Below, piece by piece: positions 50,629-58,921 of a DNA stretch of 64,000 bases. The position numbers and the translations under genes were made by a program. Below the pieces are notes generated by a model. It saw only the letters and a program-made list of their open reading frames with translations, was not told the origin of the DNA and did not search any database. Each line of letters begins with the position of its first letter. Position 1 is the stretch's first letter. Source of the stretch: Glycomyces paridis (GTDB taxonomy: Bacteria; Actinomycetota; Actinomycetes; Mycobacteriales; Micromonosporaceae); NCBI RefSeq assembly GCF_004912155.1, contig NZ_STGX01000012.1, positions 62,001-126,000 on the forward strand, in the 5' to 3' direction.

Positions 50629-51219
50629 ATGGGTAGCGTCCTGGTCGTCGACTTCCGCGACTCGTTCGTCCACACCATCGTGTCCTATCTGCGCGCCCTC
50701 GGCGCGAAGGTCGAAGTGCGGGCCTCCGACCGGACCGACGCCGACGAGGCGGCGCGGATGCGCCCGGTCGGCGTGCTCCTCTCCCCCGGGCCCGGGCGGC
50801 CCGACGAGGCCCGGCTCGGCCACGAACTGCTCGACCGCTTCGCCGGCGAGGTGCCCGTCCTCGGCGTGTGCCTGGGCCACCAGGTGATCGCCGAGCACTG
50901 GGGGGCGACCGTCTCGCGCGCCGCCGAGCTGCGCCACGGCGAGACCTCCCCGATCCGCCACGACGGCGCGGGCGTCTTCGCGGGCCTGGCCAACCCGTTC
51001 ACCGCGACCCGCTACCACTCCCTCGCGGTCGAGCCGGCGAGCGTGCGGGCGCCGCTCGCGGTGAGCGCCACGAGCGAGGACGGGACGGTCATGGGCCTGC
51101 GCCACCGCGAGGTCGACGTGGAGGGCGTGCAGTTCCACCCCGAGTCGATCCTCACCGAGGACGGCAGCGCCCTGCTCGCGAACTGGCTGCGCCGCGTCGA
51201 ATCGCACGGGAGTCCGTGA
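50629..51219 (+). CDS. pabA: Glutamine amidotransferase component of anthranilate/aminodeoxychorismate synthase
   Basis: 196 residues, class I glutamine amidotransferase. Nucleophile Cys in VLGVCLGHQVIAEHWG, catalytic His and Glu in VQFHPESILTEDG, LLSPGPGRPDEA oxyanion region. It supplies ammonia to a TrpE- or PabB-type partner, not seen here. The position after crgA-sortase is the classical place of the trpG/pabA gene near oriC, but the pknB-pknA-pbpA-rodA cluster that usually follows is absent. ATG at 50629. Confidence 0.9.
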   Translation: MGSVLVVDFRDSFVHTIVSYLRALGAKVEVRASDRTDADEAARMRPVGVLLSPGPGRPDEARLGHELLDRFAGEVPVLGVCLGHQVIAEHWGATVSRAAELRHGETSPIRHDGAGVFAGLANPFTATRYHSLAVEPASVRAPLAVSATSEDGTVMGLRHREVDVEGVQFHPESILTEDGSALLANWLRRVESHGSP

Positions 51220-51316
51220 CGGGCCGCGGCCGCGGAAACGGAACCTTCGGGCGGCTCAGGGACCTCGCCTAGGATGTGAGCGCACGCAAGCGCCGACGGG
51301 CACCACTGGAGACCGC

Positions 51317-51748
51317 ATGAATCGCGAGGGCTGGGATCCTCCCCGCAGGACGGGCGGCGCCGTGCTCGTCGCGGTCCTGCTGCTCGCGGTCGGCGCCTGG
51401 CAGGTTGGCATCGGCATCGCGATCGCCTGCGGCGACGTCTTCGTCTTCTCCGGCGGCGGCTACTGGTACCAGGCCGAGGACACCGGCTGGGGCTGGGCGA
51501 ACCTCTCGGTCGGCCTCGTCGCGCTCGCGCTCGGCGCCGCCCGGCTCGCGCGCGGCCCGCGCTTCGCGCTCCTGCGCCGCCGCGACTGGCCCGCGCTGCT
51601 GGTCGCCGCGGTCTCGGGCATGAGCCAGTGCTTCCTCGCCCCGCAGTACCCGGTGTGGGCGACGCTCGCCATCCTCGCCGACACGGCCCTCATCTGGGCG
51701 CTCGCCACCGCGCCGCGCCCGCGCCGCGACGGGGGCTTCACGGTCTGA
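51317..51748 (+). CDS. Four-helix membrane protein (DUF7144-like)
   Basis: 143 residues. Four membrane helices (AVLVAVLLLAVGAWQVGIGI; GWANLSVGLVALALGAARLA; WPALLVAAVSGMSQCFLA; WATLAILADTALIWALA). GGYWYQAEDTGWGW is an aromatic loop between helices 1 and 2, typical of a widespread actinobacterial membrane family of unknown function. ATG at 51317 with GGAG upstream. Possible -10 TAGGAT about 45 nt before. Confidence 0.72.
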   Translation: MNREGWDPPRRTGGAVLVAVLLLAVGAWQVGIGIAIACGDVFVFSGGGYWYQAEDTGWGWANLSVGLVALALGAARLARGPRFALLRRRDWPALLVAAVSGMSQCFLAPQYPVWATLAILADTALIWALATAPRPRRDGGFTV

Positions 51749-51861
51749 CCCGCGTCGCGTCCCGCCACATCGGACGCGACCGCCGCGCGCCGCTGACCCA
51801 GGGCGGGAGAAGGTTCGCCCGATCGGACCCGTTCGCGGCCGCCGCCTGGCACGGTTGGGAG

Positions 51862-52722
51862 ATGGGCGGACGGTCGCTGGTCCAGGCCGGCAAACGCTAC
51901 GGCGCCGAGCACAGGGCGGACGCCGCGGCGGCGCTCACCTACTACTCGGTGCTGTCGCTGTTCCCCGCACTGCTGGTCGGCACCTCGATCATCGGCATGT
52001 TGAACCCGGACGCGACCGAGGCGCTGCTCGACGGGATCGCGTCCCTCGCCCCCGCCGAAGGCATGTCGATCATCGAGGACGCGGTGGCCGGACTCCAGGT
52101 CAACCCGCGCGCCGCCGGCTTCCTGGCTCTGGTCGGCCTGGTCGGAGCACTGTGGGCGGCCTCGAACTACGTGGCGGCGTTCTCCCGCGCGCAGAACGAG
52201 GTCTACGGGACCGCCGAGACGCGGAAATGGTGGACCGTCCTCATCGTCCGGGTCGTGCTCACCGTCGTCGTCGGCGCCCTGACGGCCGTGTGCGCGGTGG
52301 TCGCGGCCTCAGGCGGGGCCGTGGTCCGCGCGATCGGCGGCGCCGTCGGCGCGGGCGGGACCGCGACGACGGTGTGGTCGTGGGTGCGCTGGCCCGTGAT
52401 CGTCGTCCTGGTGGTCGTGATCGTCGCGCTGCTGTACTGGCTGGCCCCCGCGAAGCGGTCGCGGTTTCGCGAGCGCGCGCCGGGGGCGGCGCTCGCGGTC
52501 GTGCTGTGGCTCGCGGCCTCGGCCGGGTTCGCGCTGTACGCGTCCGCGTTCGGGAACTACGACAAGACGTACGGCGCGCTCGGCGGCGTGATCGTCTTCC
52601 TCGTGTGGCTGTGGATCACCAACGCGGCCCTGCTCTTCGGCTCGGAGTACAACGCCAGCGCCGATCCCGCCCCGCGCGAGGGCGGCGAAGCGGACGCGGA
52701 GCCGGTCGACGGGGCGTCGTGA
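51862..52722 (+). CDS. YihY/BrkB-family membrane protein
   Basis: 286 residues from ATG 51862, the first usable start in frame after the previous gene. Family marks: HRADAAAALTYYSVLSLFPALLVGTS, VGALWAASNYVAAFSRAQNEVYG, WWTVLIVRVVLTVVVGALTA and YGALGGVIVFLVWLWITNAALLFGSEYNA, about six helices. YihY proteins were once called RNase BN; present evidence favours a membrane transport or envelope role. Ends in a short acidic tail. Convergent with the response regulator 10 nt away. Confidence 0.85.
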   Translation: MGGRSLVQAGKRYGAEHRADAAAALTYYSVLSLFPALLVGTSIIGMLNPDATEALLDGIASLAPAEGMSIIEDAVAGLQVNPRAAGFLALVGLVGALWAASNYVAAFSRAQNEVYGTAETRKWWTVLIVRVVLTVVVGALTAVCAVVAASGGAVVRAIGGAVGAGGTATTVWSWVRWPVIVVLVVVIVALLYWLAPAKRSRFRERAPGAALAVVLWLAASAGFALYASAFGNYDKTYGALGGVIVFLVWLWITNAALLFGSEYNASADPAPREGGEADAEPVDGAS

Positions 52723-52732
52723 TCTTGGGGGT

Positions 52733-53395
52733 TCAGTTGGTGCCCTTGGGTTGTACGAGGCCGGATTCGTAGGCGAAGACGACGAGGCCGGCGCGGTCGC
52801 GGACGGCGAGTTTCATCATGGCGCGGTGGACGTGGGTCTTGGCGGTGGCGGGGCTGATGTAGAGGCGGTCGGCGATCTCGCCGTTGGTGAGGCCGCGGGC
52901 GACGAGGGCGACGATCTCGGTTTCGCGGGTGGTGAGGCCGTCGATCTGGCCGGCGAGGCGGGTGGGCGGGTGGGCGACGTATTCGGCGACGAGTTTGGCG
53001 GCGATCTGGGGTGAGAGGAGGGTTTCTCCGGCTGCGGCGGCGCGGACGCAGCGGAGGAGTTCTTCGGGTTCGGTGTCTTTGACGAGGTATCCGGCGGCGC
53101 CGGCGCGGAGGGCGTCGAAGACGTAGGCGTCGAAGGAGTAGTTGGTGAGCATGACGACGCGGAGGGCGGTGAGGCGGTCGTCGGCGGCGATGGCGCGGAC
53201 GGCGGTGATGCCGTCGCCGCCGGGCATTTCGACGTCGAGGAGGGCGACGTCGGGGTGGTGTTGGGCGGCGAGGCGGACGGCGGTGGGGCCGTCGGCGGCT
53301 TCGGCGACGACGGTCATGTCGTCTTCGGCGTCGATGAGGGCGCGGAAGCCGCCGCGCATGAGGGGCTGGTCGTCGGCGAGGAGGACGCGGATCAT
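52733..53395 (-). CDS. NarL/LuxR-type response regulator
   Basis: 220 residues. Receiver domain with acidic pair LLADDQPLMR, phosphorylation site D54 in DVALLDVEMPGGDG, Thr in RVVMLTNYS and Lys in AGYLVKDTEPEEL. C-terminal LuxR helix-turn-helix (LTTRETEIVALVARGLTNGEIADRL is the first part; ISPATAKTHVHRAMMKL the recognition helix). ATG overlaps the kinase stop by 4 nt. DNA target unknown. Confidence 0.93.
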   Translation of the reverse strand: MIRVLLADDQPLMRGGFRALIDAEDDMTVVAEAADGPTAVRLAAQHHPDVALLDVEMPGGDGITAVRAIAADDRLTALRVVMLTNYSFDAYVFDALRAGAAGYLVKDTEPEELLRCVRAAAAGETLLSPQIAAKLVAEYVAHPPTRLAGQIDGLTTRETEIVALVARGLTNGEIADRLYISPATAKTHVHRAMMKLAVRDRAGLVVFAYESGLVQPKGTN

Positions 53396-54585
53396 GCGGC
53401 GGGCTCCGGTGCGGTGGTGACGGCGGGGGCGGTCTGGGCGGGGATGCGGGGTTCGGGGTCGGGGATTTCGGCGCGGACGGTGAAGCCGTGGTCGCCGGGT
53501 CCGGTGTGGAGGGTGCCGCCGAGGGCGTCGACGCGTTCGCGCATGCCGGTGAGGCCGCGGCCGGGGACGGCGTCGGTGGGGGTGCCGTTGTCGGTGATGT
53601 CGATGAGGAGTGATTGTTCGCGGCGGGTGAGGGTGACGCGGATGCGGTCGCCGGTGGAGTGGCGGACGGCGTTGGTGAGGGCTTCTTGGACGATGCGGTA
53701 GGCGGCGTGGTCGACTTCGCGGTCGATGGGGGCGGCTTCGGTGTCGCCGGTCGCGCGGTCGATGGCGGGGTGGTCGATGGTGCAGTCGAGTTCGATGTCG
53801 AAGCCGAGGTCGCGATAGCGGTCGGCGAGGGCGGTGATGCGGGAGAGGCGGTGGCCGTCGTCGTCGCGGAGCATGGTGAGGGTTTCGCGCAGTTCGCGGG
53901 TGGCGTCTTTGGCGGCCTCTTCGACAGCGACGAGGGCGGGCGGGGGCGTTTCGCCGCGTTTGCGGGCGAGGTGGAGGGCGACGCCGGCTTGGACGCGGAT
54001 GACGGAGATGGAGTGGGTGAGGGAGTCGTGGAGTTCGCGGGCGATGCGGACGCGTTCGTCGGCGGCCTTGCGTTTGACGGCCTCTTCGCGGGTGTGCTCG
54101 GCTTCGGCCATGTAGGCGTCCCGTTGGCGGCGTGTCTCACCGGAGATGAGGGCGACGTGGAGCCAGCCGATGACGAGGAGGGAGCGCTGGATCATGTCGC
54201 CGGTGATCTGGAACTGGGCGTTCTGCCAGTTGCCCCAGGCGACGAAGCAGGAGAGGACGACGACGGTGAGGATGGTGAGCCGCCGGTGCCCGGAGTACAT
54301 GGAGAGGGCGATGGCGACGAACGCGGGGATCCAGGTGAGGGGGCCGAGTTCGAGGTGCACGGTGGCGACGAGCGCGGTGACGCTGACGAACATGACGGCG
54401 CGGGGGTGGCGGCGCCAGAGGGGGAAGACGAGGGGGGCGGCGGCGAGGAGGATCCACCCGTACCAGGGGAAGTGCCCGTCGGCGAGTTTGACGATGCCGG
54501 GTACGAGGGCGTCGACGAGGAGGAGTGCGGCGACGACGAGGTCGAGGCGCCGGCCTGAGAGGCGGGTGTCGGGAGGCGTCGTCAT
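53392..54585 (-). CDS. Sensor histidine kinase of the DesK/NarL type
   Basis: 397 residues. About five membrane helices in the first ~145 residues, no large extracytoplasmic sensor domain. HisKA_3 dimerisation box IARELHDSLTHSISVIRVQ with H186, then an ATPase domain with IVQEALTNAVRHS (N box) and GRGLTGMRERVDALGG (G2). The small sensor region suggests it senses membrane state or a partner. The ATG follows TAGGAT by 6 nt (leaderless). Forms an operon with the response regulator. Confidence 0.92.
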   Translation of the reverse strand: MTTPPDTRLSGRRLDLVVAALLLVDALVPGIVKLADGHFPWYGWILLAAAPLVFPLWRRHPRAVMFVSVTALVATVHLELGPLTWIPAFVAIALSMYSGHRRLTILTVVVLSCFVAWGNWQNAQFQITGDMIQRSLLVIGWLHVALISGETRRQRDAYMAEAEHTREEAVKRKAADERVRIARELHDSLTHSISVIRVQAGVALHLARKRGETPPPALVAVEEAAKDATRELRETLTMLRDDDGHRLSRITALADRYRDLGFDIELDCTIDHPAIDRATGDTEAAPIDREVDHAAYRIVQEALTNAVRHSTGDRIRVTLTRREQSLLIDITDNGTPTDAVPGRGLTGMRERVDALGGTLHTGPGDHGFTVRAEIPDPEPRIPAQTAPAVTTAPEPAA

Positions 54586-54591
54586 GGGCCA

Positions 54592-54597
54592 ATCCTA
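54592..54597 (-). promoter_or_regulatory. -10 hexamer of a leaderless promoter (histidine kinase)
   Basis: TAGGAT on the minus strand, 6 nt before the ATG at 54585. Confidence 0.6.
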
Positions 54598-54802
54598 GGT
54601 CGGTGGGGGGCGGGCGGCGTCGGCCCGCGGTGCAGGGCGGGTGTACGGCGGCGGGTGTAGGCGCGGGGTCGGGCTGCTGCGTTCGGCGCCGTCGTGAATA
54701 CCGGCGTCGGGGTGACGACGGAGGGCCGCGGGGCCGGGAGGCTGGAGGGGTGGCGGCGGCCGGTGGGCCGTCGCGGAGTCCGTTTCGAGGAGGGGCACCC
54801 CC

Positions 54803-55822
54803 ATGTCTGTGAAGAGCGGCGGTCCGGGCGTCAGGCATGTGACGCCTGTGGACCCGAGGGACGCCGAGGGCCTGGTGGCCGAGGTGTACCGGCAGGTGAA
54901 GGCGGAGTTGGGCGTGATCGGTTCGGCGATCACGATGCTGTCGCCCGCGCCGGAGCTGCTGGCGCCGGTGTGGTCGCTGCTGCGGGAGTCGCTGCTGGTG
55001 GGCGGCCCGGAGGAGCGGAAGGCGAAGGAGGTCGTGGCGACGGTGATCGCGGTGCGCAACGAGTGCCGGTTCTGCACTGATGCGCACGCGTTGATGCTGC
55101 ATGCGGCGGGCGAGTCGGCGCTGGCGGAGGCGGTGCGGGCGGGTCGGCCGCCGCGGGAGTGGGCGGCGCTGGCCGACTGGGCGTTGGAGCCGGGCCCGGA
55201 GGGGCCGTTCCCTGCGGAGGCGGCGCCGCGGTTCATCGGGACGGCGCTGGTGTTCGAGCTGATCACGCGGTTGGTGAAGGCGTTGGCGCACAACGAGTCG
55301 CCGAGTGCGGCGACGTCGACGCGGCTGGGCCGGTCGGTGGCGTCGCGGCTGGTGCGGAGTGCGGTGGCGGCGGATCTGGCGCCGAGTTCGAGCCTGGCGC
55401 TGCTGGAGTCGTGGCCGGACTGGGCGCGGGACGTGGTGGTGCGGGAGCCGTCGTGGGCGGCGGGTTCGCCGGTGGGGCGGGCGTACGGGGCGGTGCGGGC
55501 GATGGGCGCGTACGGGTCGATGCTGCTGAGCGATCAGGCCGCGGAGGCGGTGGCGCGGACGGTCGGTGCGGCGGGGACGGCGATCGGGGCGTGGCCGCCG
55601 GCGCTGTCGGGGGCGCGGGACCTGCCGTCGCAGGCGGCGCTGGGGGCGTGGCTGGCGGTGTCGGCGGCGCTGGCGCCGGCGGCGGTGAGCGAGTCGGACG
55701 TGGAGGAGTGGCGCGGGGACGTGTTCACCGACCACTGCGTGGTGCACCTGTTGACGTACGGCGCGATGACCGCTGTCGACGCCGTCCAAGATGAGATCGA
55801 GACGAGGAATGTCGATGCTTAG
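54803..55822 (+). CDS. AhpD/carboxymuconolactone-decarboxylase-like protein with intact Cys pair
   Basis: 339 residues, longer than single-domain AhpD. The active-site helix is AVRNECRFCTDAHALMLH, with C-x-x-C and the conserved His three residues later, preceded by the usual helix of basic and hydrophobic residues (EERKAKEVVATVIA). The C-terminal ~180 residues are helical and Ala-rich. Likely a thiol-dependent peroxidase or reductase. ATG with GAGGAGG upstream. Stop overlaps the start of the next membrane gene. Contrast with the Cys-less relative at 34976-35446. Confidence 0.78.
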   Translation: MSVKSGGPGVRHVTPVDPRDAEGLVAEVYRQVKAELGVIGSAITMLSPAPELLAPVWSLLRESLLVGGPEERKAKEVVATVIAVRNECRFCTDAHALMLHAAGESALAEAVRAGRPPREWAALADWALEPGPEGPFPAEAAPRFIGTALVFELITRLVKALAHNESPSAATSTRLGRSVASRLVRSAVAADLAPSSSLALLESWPDWARDVVVREPSWAAGSPVGRAYGAVRAMGAYGSMLLSDQAAEAVARTVGAAGTAIGAWPPALSGARDLPSQAALGAWLAVSAALAPAAVSESDVEEWRGDVFTDHCVVHLLTYGAMTAVDAVQDEIETRNVDA

Positions 55823-56231
55823 GTTCTTTCGGGTCTGGACGATCCTGCTGCACGTGCTGATCGGGGTCCAGTTCTTCCTGGCCGGGTTCGGCGCGCGCGG
55901 TTCGGGTTCTCCGGACGAGGCGTACGCCCTGCACATCATGAACGGCCGCGTGATCGCGGTGGTCGCGCTGCTGGCGGTCCTGTTCGCGGCCCTGGCACGT
56001 TCGGGCGGGAAGCTCGTGGGCATGTCGGCGGGCGTGTTCGGCCTCGTGGTGCTCCAGTCGGTGATCGTCCTGGTGAGCGTGCAGGGCACGCTGCCGGGCC
56101 AGATCATCTTCGGCCTGCACGTGATCAACGCCCTGATGATCATGGGCCTGGCCGAGGCCGCCGGCCGCCTCGCGAAGCAGCGCCTGGCCGAACGCACGTC
56201 CCCGGCGACCCCGGAACCCGCGGTCGCCTAG
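55815..56231 (+). CDS. Small four-helix membrane protein (DUF6220-like)
   Basis: 138 residues from ATG 55815, placed 7 nt after GAGG; an ATG 6 nt earlier is too close to that site. Four helices with His residues near helix ends (WTILLHVLIGVQFFLAGF; ALHIMNGRVIAVVALLAVLF; FGLVVLQSVIVLVSVQG; IIFGLHVINALMIMGLAEA), a pattern seen in DUF6220-type proteins that may bind haem. Overlaps the end of the CMD-like gene by 8 nt, so co-translated; the pair may act together in redox chemistry (inference). A terminator follows. Confidence 0.75.
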   Translation: MLRFFRVWTILLHVLIGVQFFLAGFGARGSGSPDEAYALHIMNGRVIAVVALLAVLFAALARSGGKLVGMSAGVFGLVVLQSVIVLVSVQGTLPGQIIFGLHVINALMIMGLAEAAGRLAKQRLAERTSPATPEPAVA

Positions 56232-56251
56232 CACTCGAAACCGGGAACCCC

Positions 56252-56282
56252 CGGGCCCGCGGCGCACCCGGCCGCGGGCCCG
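56252..56282 (+). terminator. Terminator with short T run
   Basis: Perfect 11-bp stem (56252-56262 with 56272-56282) followed by TTTTCG, 21 nt after the stop. Confidence 0.85.
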
Positions 56283-56359
56283 TTTTCGTGACACATCACT
56301 CTTCCGGGGTCGGCGTGTCGTTGCCGAGCATGCTCCGCAAACTGTAGTGTTATAGATAC

Positions 56360-56605
56360 ATGCCGAGACATCCCAACAAGCACATACGCGCGGCAATCGA
56401 GGACATGGAGGCGAGAGGCTGGAAGATCCGAGTACCCGGCGGGCACGCATGGGGCCGGGCGTACTGCCCTGGTGGCGAAGGCGGATGCAATCCGTACTCG
56501 ATCGCATCGACGCCTCGCTCTCCCGAATCCCATGCGAAGCGCCTTCGGAAACTCGCAGATCAATGTCCCCACGGTTTGCAGGCCGATACTGAGAAGGGAA
56601 CCTGA
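56360..56605 (+). CDS. HicA-like small protein, candidate toxin
   Basis: 81 residues with lower GC than neighbours. AIEDMEARGWKIRVPGGHAWG places a His after a short beta segment as in HicA-type mRNA-interferase folds; YCPGGEGGCNPYSIASTPRS and SHAKRLRKLADQCPH add Cys/His that could bind metal. It matches an actinobacterial family usually paired with a downstream gene such as the one here. The upstream sequence GTTATAGATACATG is AT-rich, with TATAGA just before the start, so a leaderless or very short leader is likely. Toxicity is inference. Confidence 0.65.
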   Translation: MPRHPNKHIRAAIEDMEARGWKIRVPGGHAWGRAYCPGGEGGCNPYSIASTPRSPESHAKRLRKLADQCPHGLQADTEKGT

Positions 56606-56609
56606 GACA

Positions 56610-57146
56610 GTGACTGTCTACGCGTTCGAGCTGCATTTCTCCGCGCCGCCCGGCGAGCACGTCATCGACGCGCTCTACGAGGTCGGCTGGGACGACGCCG
56701 TGATCGGCCTCGATCCGGAAACGGGCGGGGAAGGGTCGGCGTTCTTCGACCGCGAAGCGCCGTCAGCGCTCCAGGCGGTCGTCTCCGCGATTCGGCAGGG
56801 ACGCCGAGCGGGGGTCGAGCCCCTCGGCGTCTCCGAGGACTACGTCTCCTTGAAGGAGATCGCCGAGCGCACCGGTCGGACGGTCGGCGCCGTCGACCAC
56901 TGGGTCACCAGCCGACGCGGCCCCGGCGACTTCCCCGAGCCGCGGGTGCCGCGGCCACGGGTGAGCCTGTACTCGTGGGCCGAAGTGTCCATGTGGCTGG
57001 TGGCGAACGGCCTCGCCGCACTCTCGCCGGCCGACGTCGAGATCGCCCGGATCTGCGAGGTCGCCGACGCGACCCTCCGCGCCCGGCGCCTCCAGCGACG
57101 GCTCCCGCAGGCCGACCAGGAAGCGCTCGTGGCGGCGGTGGCCTGA
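56610..57146 (+). CDS. HTH-containing partner of the HicA-like gene, candidate antitoxin
   Basis: 178 residues from a GTG, 4 nt after the upstream stop. N-terminal ~75 residues: VYAFELHFSAPPGEHVIDAL and EAPSALQAVVSAIRQGRRAG, an alpha/beta domain. Residues ~80-135: VSLKEIAERTGRTVGAVDHW, then PRPRVSLYSWAEVSMWLVANG, a MerR/AlpA-like helix-turn-helix with wing. The helical C-terminus could bind the partner. DNA-binding plus tight linkage to a small HicA-like gene is the usual toxin-antitoxin layout with autoregulation; not proven. Confidence 0.68.
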   Translation: MTVYAFELHFSAPPGEHVIDALYEVGWDDAVIGLDPETGGEGSAFFDREAPSALQAVVSAIRQGRRAGVEPLGVSEDYVSLKEIAERTGRTVGAVDHWVTSRRGPGDFPEPRVPRPRVSLYSWAEVSMWLVANGLAALSPADVEIARICEVADATLRARRLQRRLPQADQEALVAAVA

Positions 57147-57201
57147 CACTCCGTGACGCCGCCGGATTGTCGATCCGGGGCCTGGGGCACATACTCGTCA
57201 G

Positions 57202-57774
57202 ATGAGTGCCGAAGGGGAACCGGAGACGGTCCGGCGGCGGTGCGCGCGGGTGCTGCTGGTCGACGACGAGGACCGCGTGCTGCTGTTCTACAGCCGCGAC
57301 TACATGGGGCCGGGCGTGGAGTACTTCGTGACGCCCGGCGGCGGGCTCGACCCGGGCGAGACGCTGGAGGAGGGGGCCGTCCGGGAGGTGTTCGAGGAGA
57401 CGGGGCTGCGGCTGGACCCCGGCGGGCTCGGGCCGGTGGTCGCCGAGGCCGCGGGCGTGTGGTCGGACGGGCCCGAACTGGAGATCCACTCCGAGGACGT
57501 CTACTTCTTCCAGCGCGTCGCGCATTTCGACCCCGTCCGCGACCGGCTCGAAGAGGTCGAGCAGGCCGAGTTCACCGCGGCGCGCTGGCTCACGCCCGGC
57601 GAGGTGGCCGCCGCGGACGCCCTGGTGTTCCCCGCGGGCATCGCCGACCTGCTCAAGGACCTGACGGGCGGCACGGGTCCCGTTGCGCCCGTTCGGCTCG
57701 CGTGGGGCGCCTGGCGGTGGAACGCGGATAGAGACTGGACGCCTACCGAGCGTGCCTCCATACTTGACCGGTGA
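57202..57774 (+). CDS. NUDIX hydrolase, first of three in tandem
   Basis: 190 residues. Complete NUDIX box from GGGLDPGETLEEGAVREVFE to ETGLRL, with the REVFEE metal-binding Glu residues. Hydrolyses a nucleoside diphosphate linked to another group; substrate unknown. The protein has a C-terminal Trp-rich extension (LAWGAWRWNADRDW) that the other two lack. CATACT lies 6 nt before the ATG (probably leaderless). Its stop overlaps the next start (GTGA). Confidence 0.88.
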   Translation: MSAEGEPETVRRRCARVLLVDDEDRVLLFYSRDYMGPGVEYFVTPGGGLDPGETLEEGAVREVFEETGLRLDPGGLGPVVAEAAGVWSDGPELEIHSEDVYFFQRVAHFDPVRDRLEEVEQAEFTAARWLTPGEVAAADALVFPAGIADLLKDLTGGTGPVAPVRLAWGAWRWNADRDWTPTERASILDR

Positions 57775-58298
57775 GCGCGACGAACGAACCCACCCGAATC
57801 GACCGGTACGGCGCGCGGTGCATCGTGATCGACGAACAGGACGCGGTCCTGTTCATCGGCCGGTCCGCCACTGCCGAACGGCCCGCACGCTGGTTCCTGC
57901 CCGGCGGCGGCATCGACCCCGGCGAGAGCCCGCTCGACGCCGCCGTACGCGAGCTGTTCGAGGAGACCGGCCTGCGGGTCGGCGAAGGTGACCTGGTCGG
58001 CCCGGTCGCGCGCCGCGCCTTCAGCCGCCCGAAAGAGGGCGCGGTCTTCACCCAGGACAACTACCTGTTCTACACGCGCGTCCAGCGGTACTCGCCGCAC
58101 GTCAGCGGCGGCGACGCCTACGAGCAGGACCTCGAGTTCCGCTGGTTCGGCGTGGACGACCTCGGCGACGGCGGCTTCGACATCCCCGGAGACCCGCTGG
58201 TCGGGCTGCTCAAACGGCTCATCGGCGGCGACGTCCCCGCCGAACCGCTGCGCCTCGAACCGGCCGGTGACCCCCGCGACGAGGCGGCCGCGCGATGA
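57771..58298 (+). CDS. NUDIX hydrolase, second of three in tandem
   Basis: 175 residues from GTG 57771. NUDIX box GGGIDPGESPLDAAVRELFE-ETGLRV intact. Conserved with its neighbours in YFxRV-like and FxWF motifs: NYLFYTRVQRYSPH, LEFRWFGVDDL. Although it overlaps the upstream gene, it also has CATACT exactly 6 nt before its GTG, the same element as the first copy, so it may have its own leaderless promoter. Substrate unknown. Confidence 0.87.
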   Translation: MSATNEPTRIDRYGARCIVIDEQDAVLFIGRSATAERPARWFLPGGGIDPGESPLDAAVRELFEETGLRVGEGDLVGPVARRAFSRPKEGAVFTQDNYLFYTRVQRYSPHVSGGDAYEQDLEFRWFGVDDLGDGGFDIPGDPLVGLLKRLIGGDVPAEPLRLEPAGDPRDEAAAR

Positions 58299-58816
58299 GC
58301 ATCGAAAGCCTCACCGGCGCCGAGTCGCGCACCTCCGCCCGGGTCGTGCTCCTCGCCCCCGACGACACCGTGCTCCACATGGGCGGCGACCGCTGCCGCG
58401 ACGGCGTGCCGCGCTGGTTCACCCCGGGCGGCGGCGTGGAGGACGGCGAGGACCTCGCCGACGCGGCGGTCCGCGAGGTCTACGAGGAGACCGGGCTGCG
58501 GATCGACCGGGCGGCGCTGGCCGGCCCGGTCGCGTTCGGGGTGTACGTGTGCTTCCCGCGCGGGCGGCTGCTGGTCCAGAAGAACTGGTACTTCTTCCAC
58601 CGGGTCGAGCGCTTCACGCCGCGCATGGTCGCCGGCGCCGGGTACGAGCTGGGGCTCGGCTTCGACTGGCTGCCGGTCGGGGCGTGCGGCTCCTCCGACG
58701 GGATGATCGAACCCGAGCGCCTGGTGGCGCTCGTCAAGCGCCTGCGCGACGGCGACGTACCCCCCGAGCCGGTCGATCTGGGCGGCTCCCACGGCCCCGT
58801 CTTCCCCGAGGACTGA
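58295..58816 (+). CDS. NUDIX hydrolase, third of three in tandem
   Basis: 173 residues. NUDIX box GGGVEDGEDLADAAVREVYE-ETGLRI intact. WYFFHRVERFTPRMV parallels the same position in copies 1 and 2. The ATG overlaps the preceding stop by 4 nt. The three proteins are clearly paralogous but diverged outside the box and the aromatic motif, suggesting duplication followed by specialisation to different nucleotides. Confidence 0.87.
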   Translation: MSIESLTGAESRTSARVVLLAPDDTVLHMGGDRCRDGVPRWFTPGGGVEDGEDLADAAVREVYEETGLRIDRAALAGPVAFGVYVCFPRGRLLVQKNWYFFHRVERFTPRMVAGAGYELGLGFDWLPVGACGSSDGMIEPERLVALVKRLRDGDVPPEPVDLGGSHGPVFPED

Positions 58817-58872
58817 CCGGAGTCGGTCCCCGCGCTGCGTGCACACGCCCACGGCGGCACACCGCGACAAGA

Positions 58873-58917
58873 CGAACGGCGCCGCCCCCGCTCATCGAGC
58901 GGGGGCGGCGCCGTTCG
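58873..58917. terminator. Very strong bidirectional terminator
   Basis: Perfect 21-bp stem (58873-58893 with 58897-58917, 3-nt loop) between the convergent NUDIX cluster and gndA, ending 5 nt from the gndA stop. Confidence 0.92.
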
Positions 58918-58921
58918 GGGG

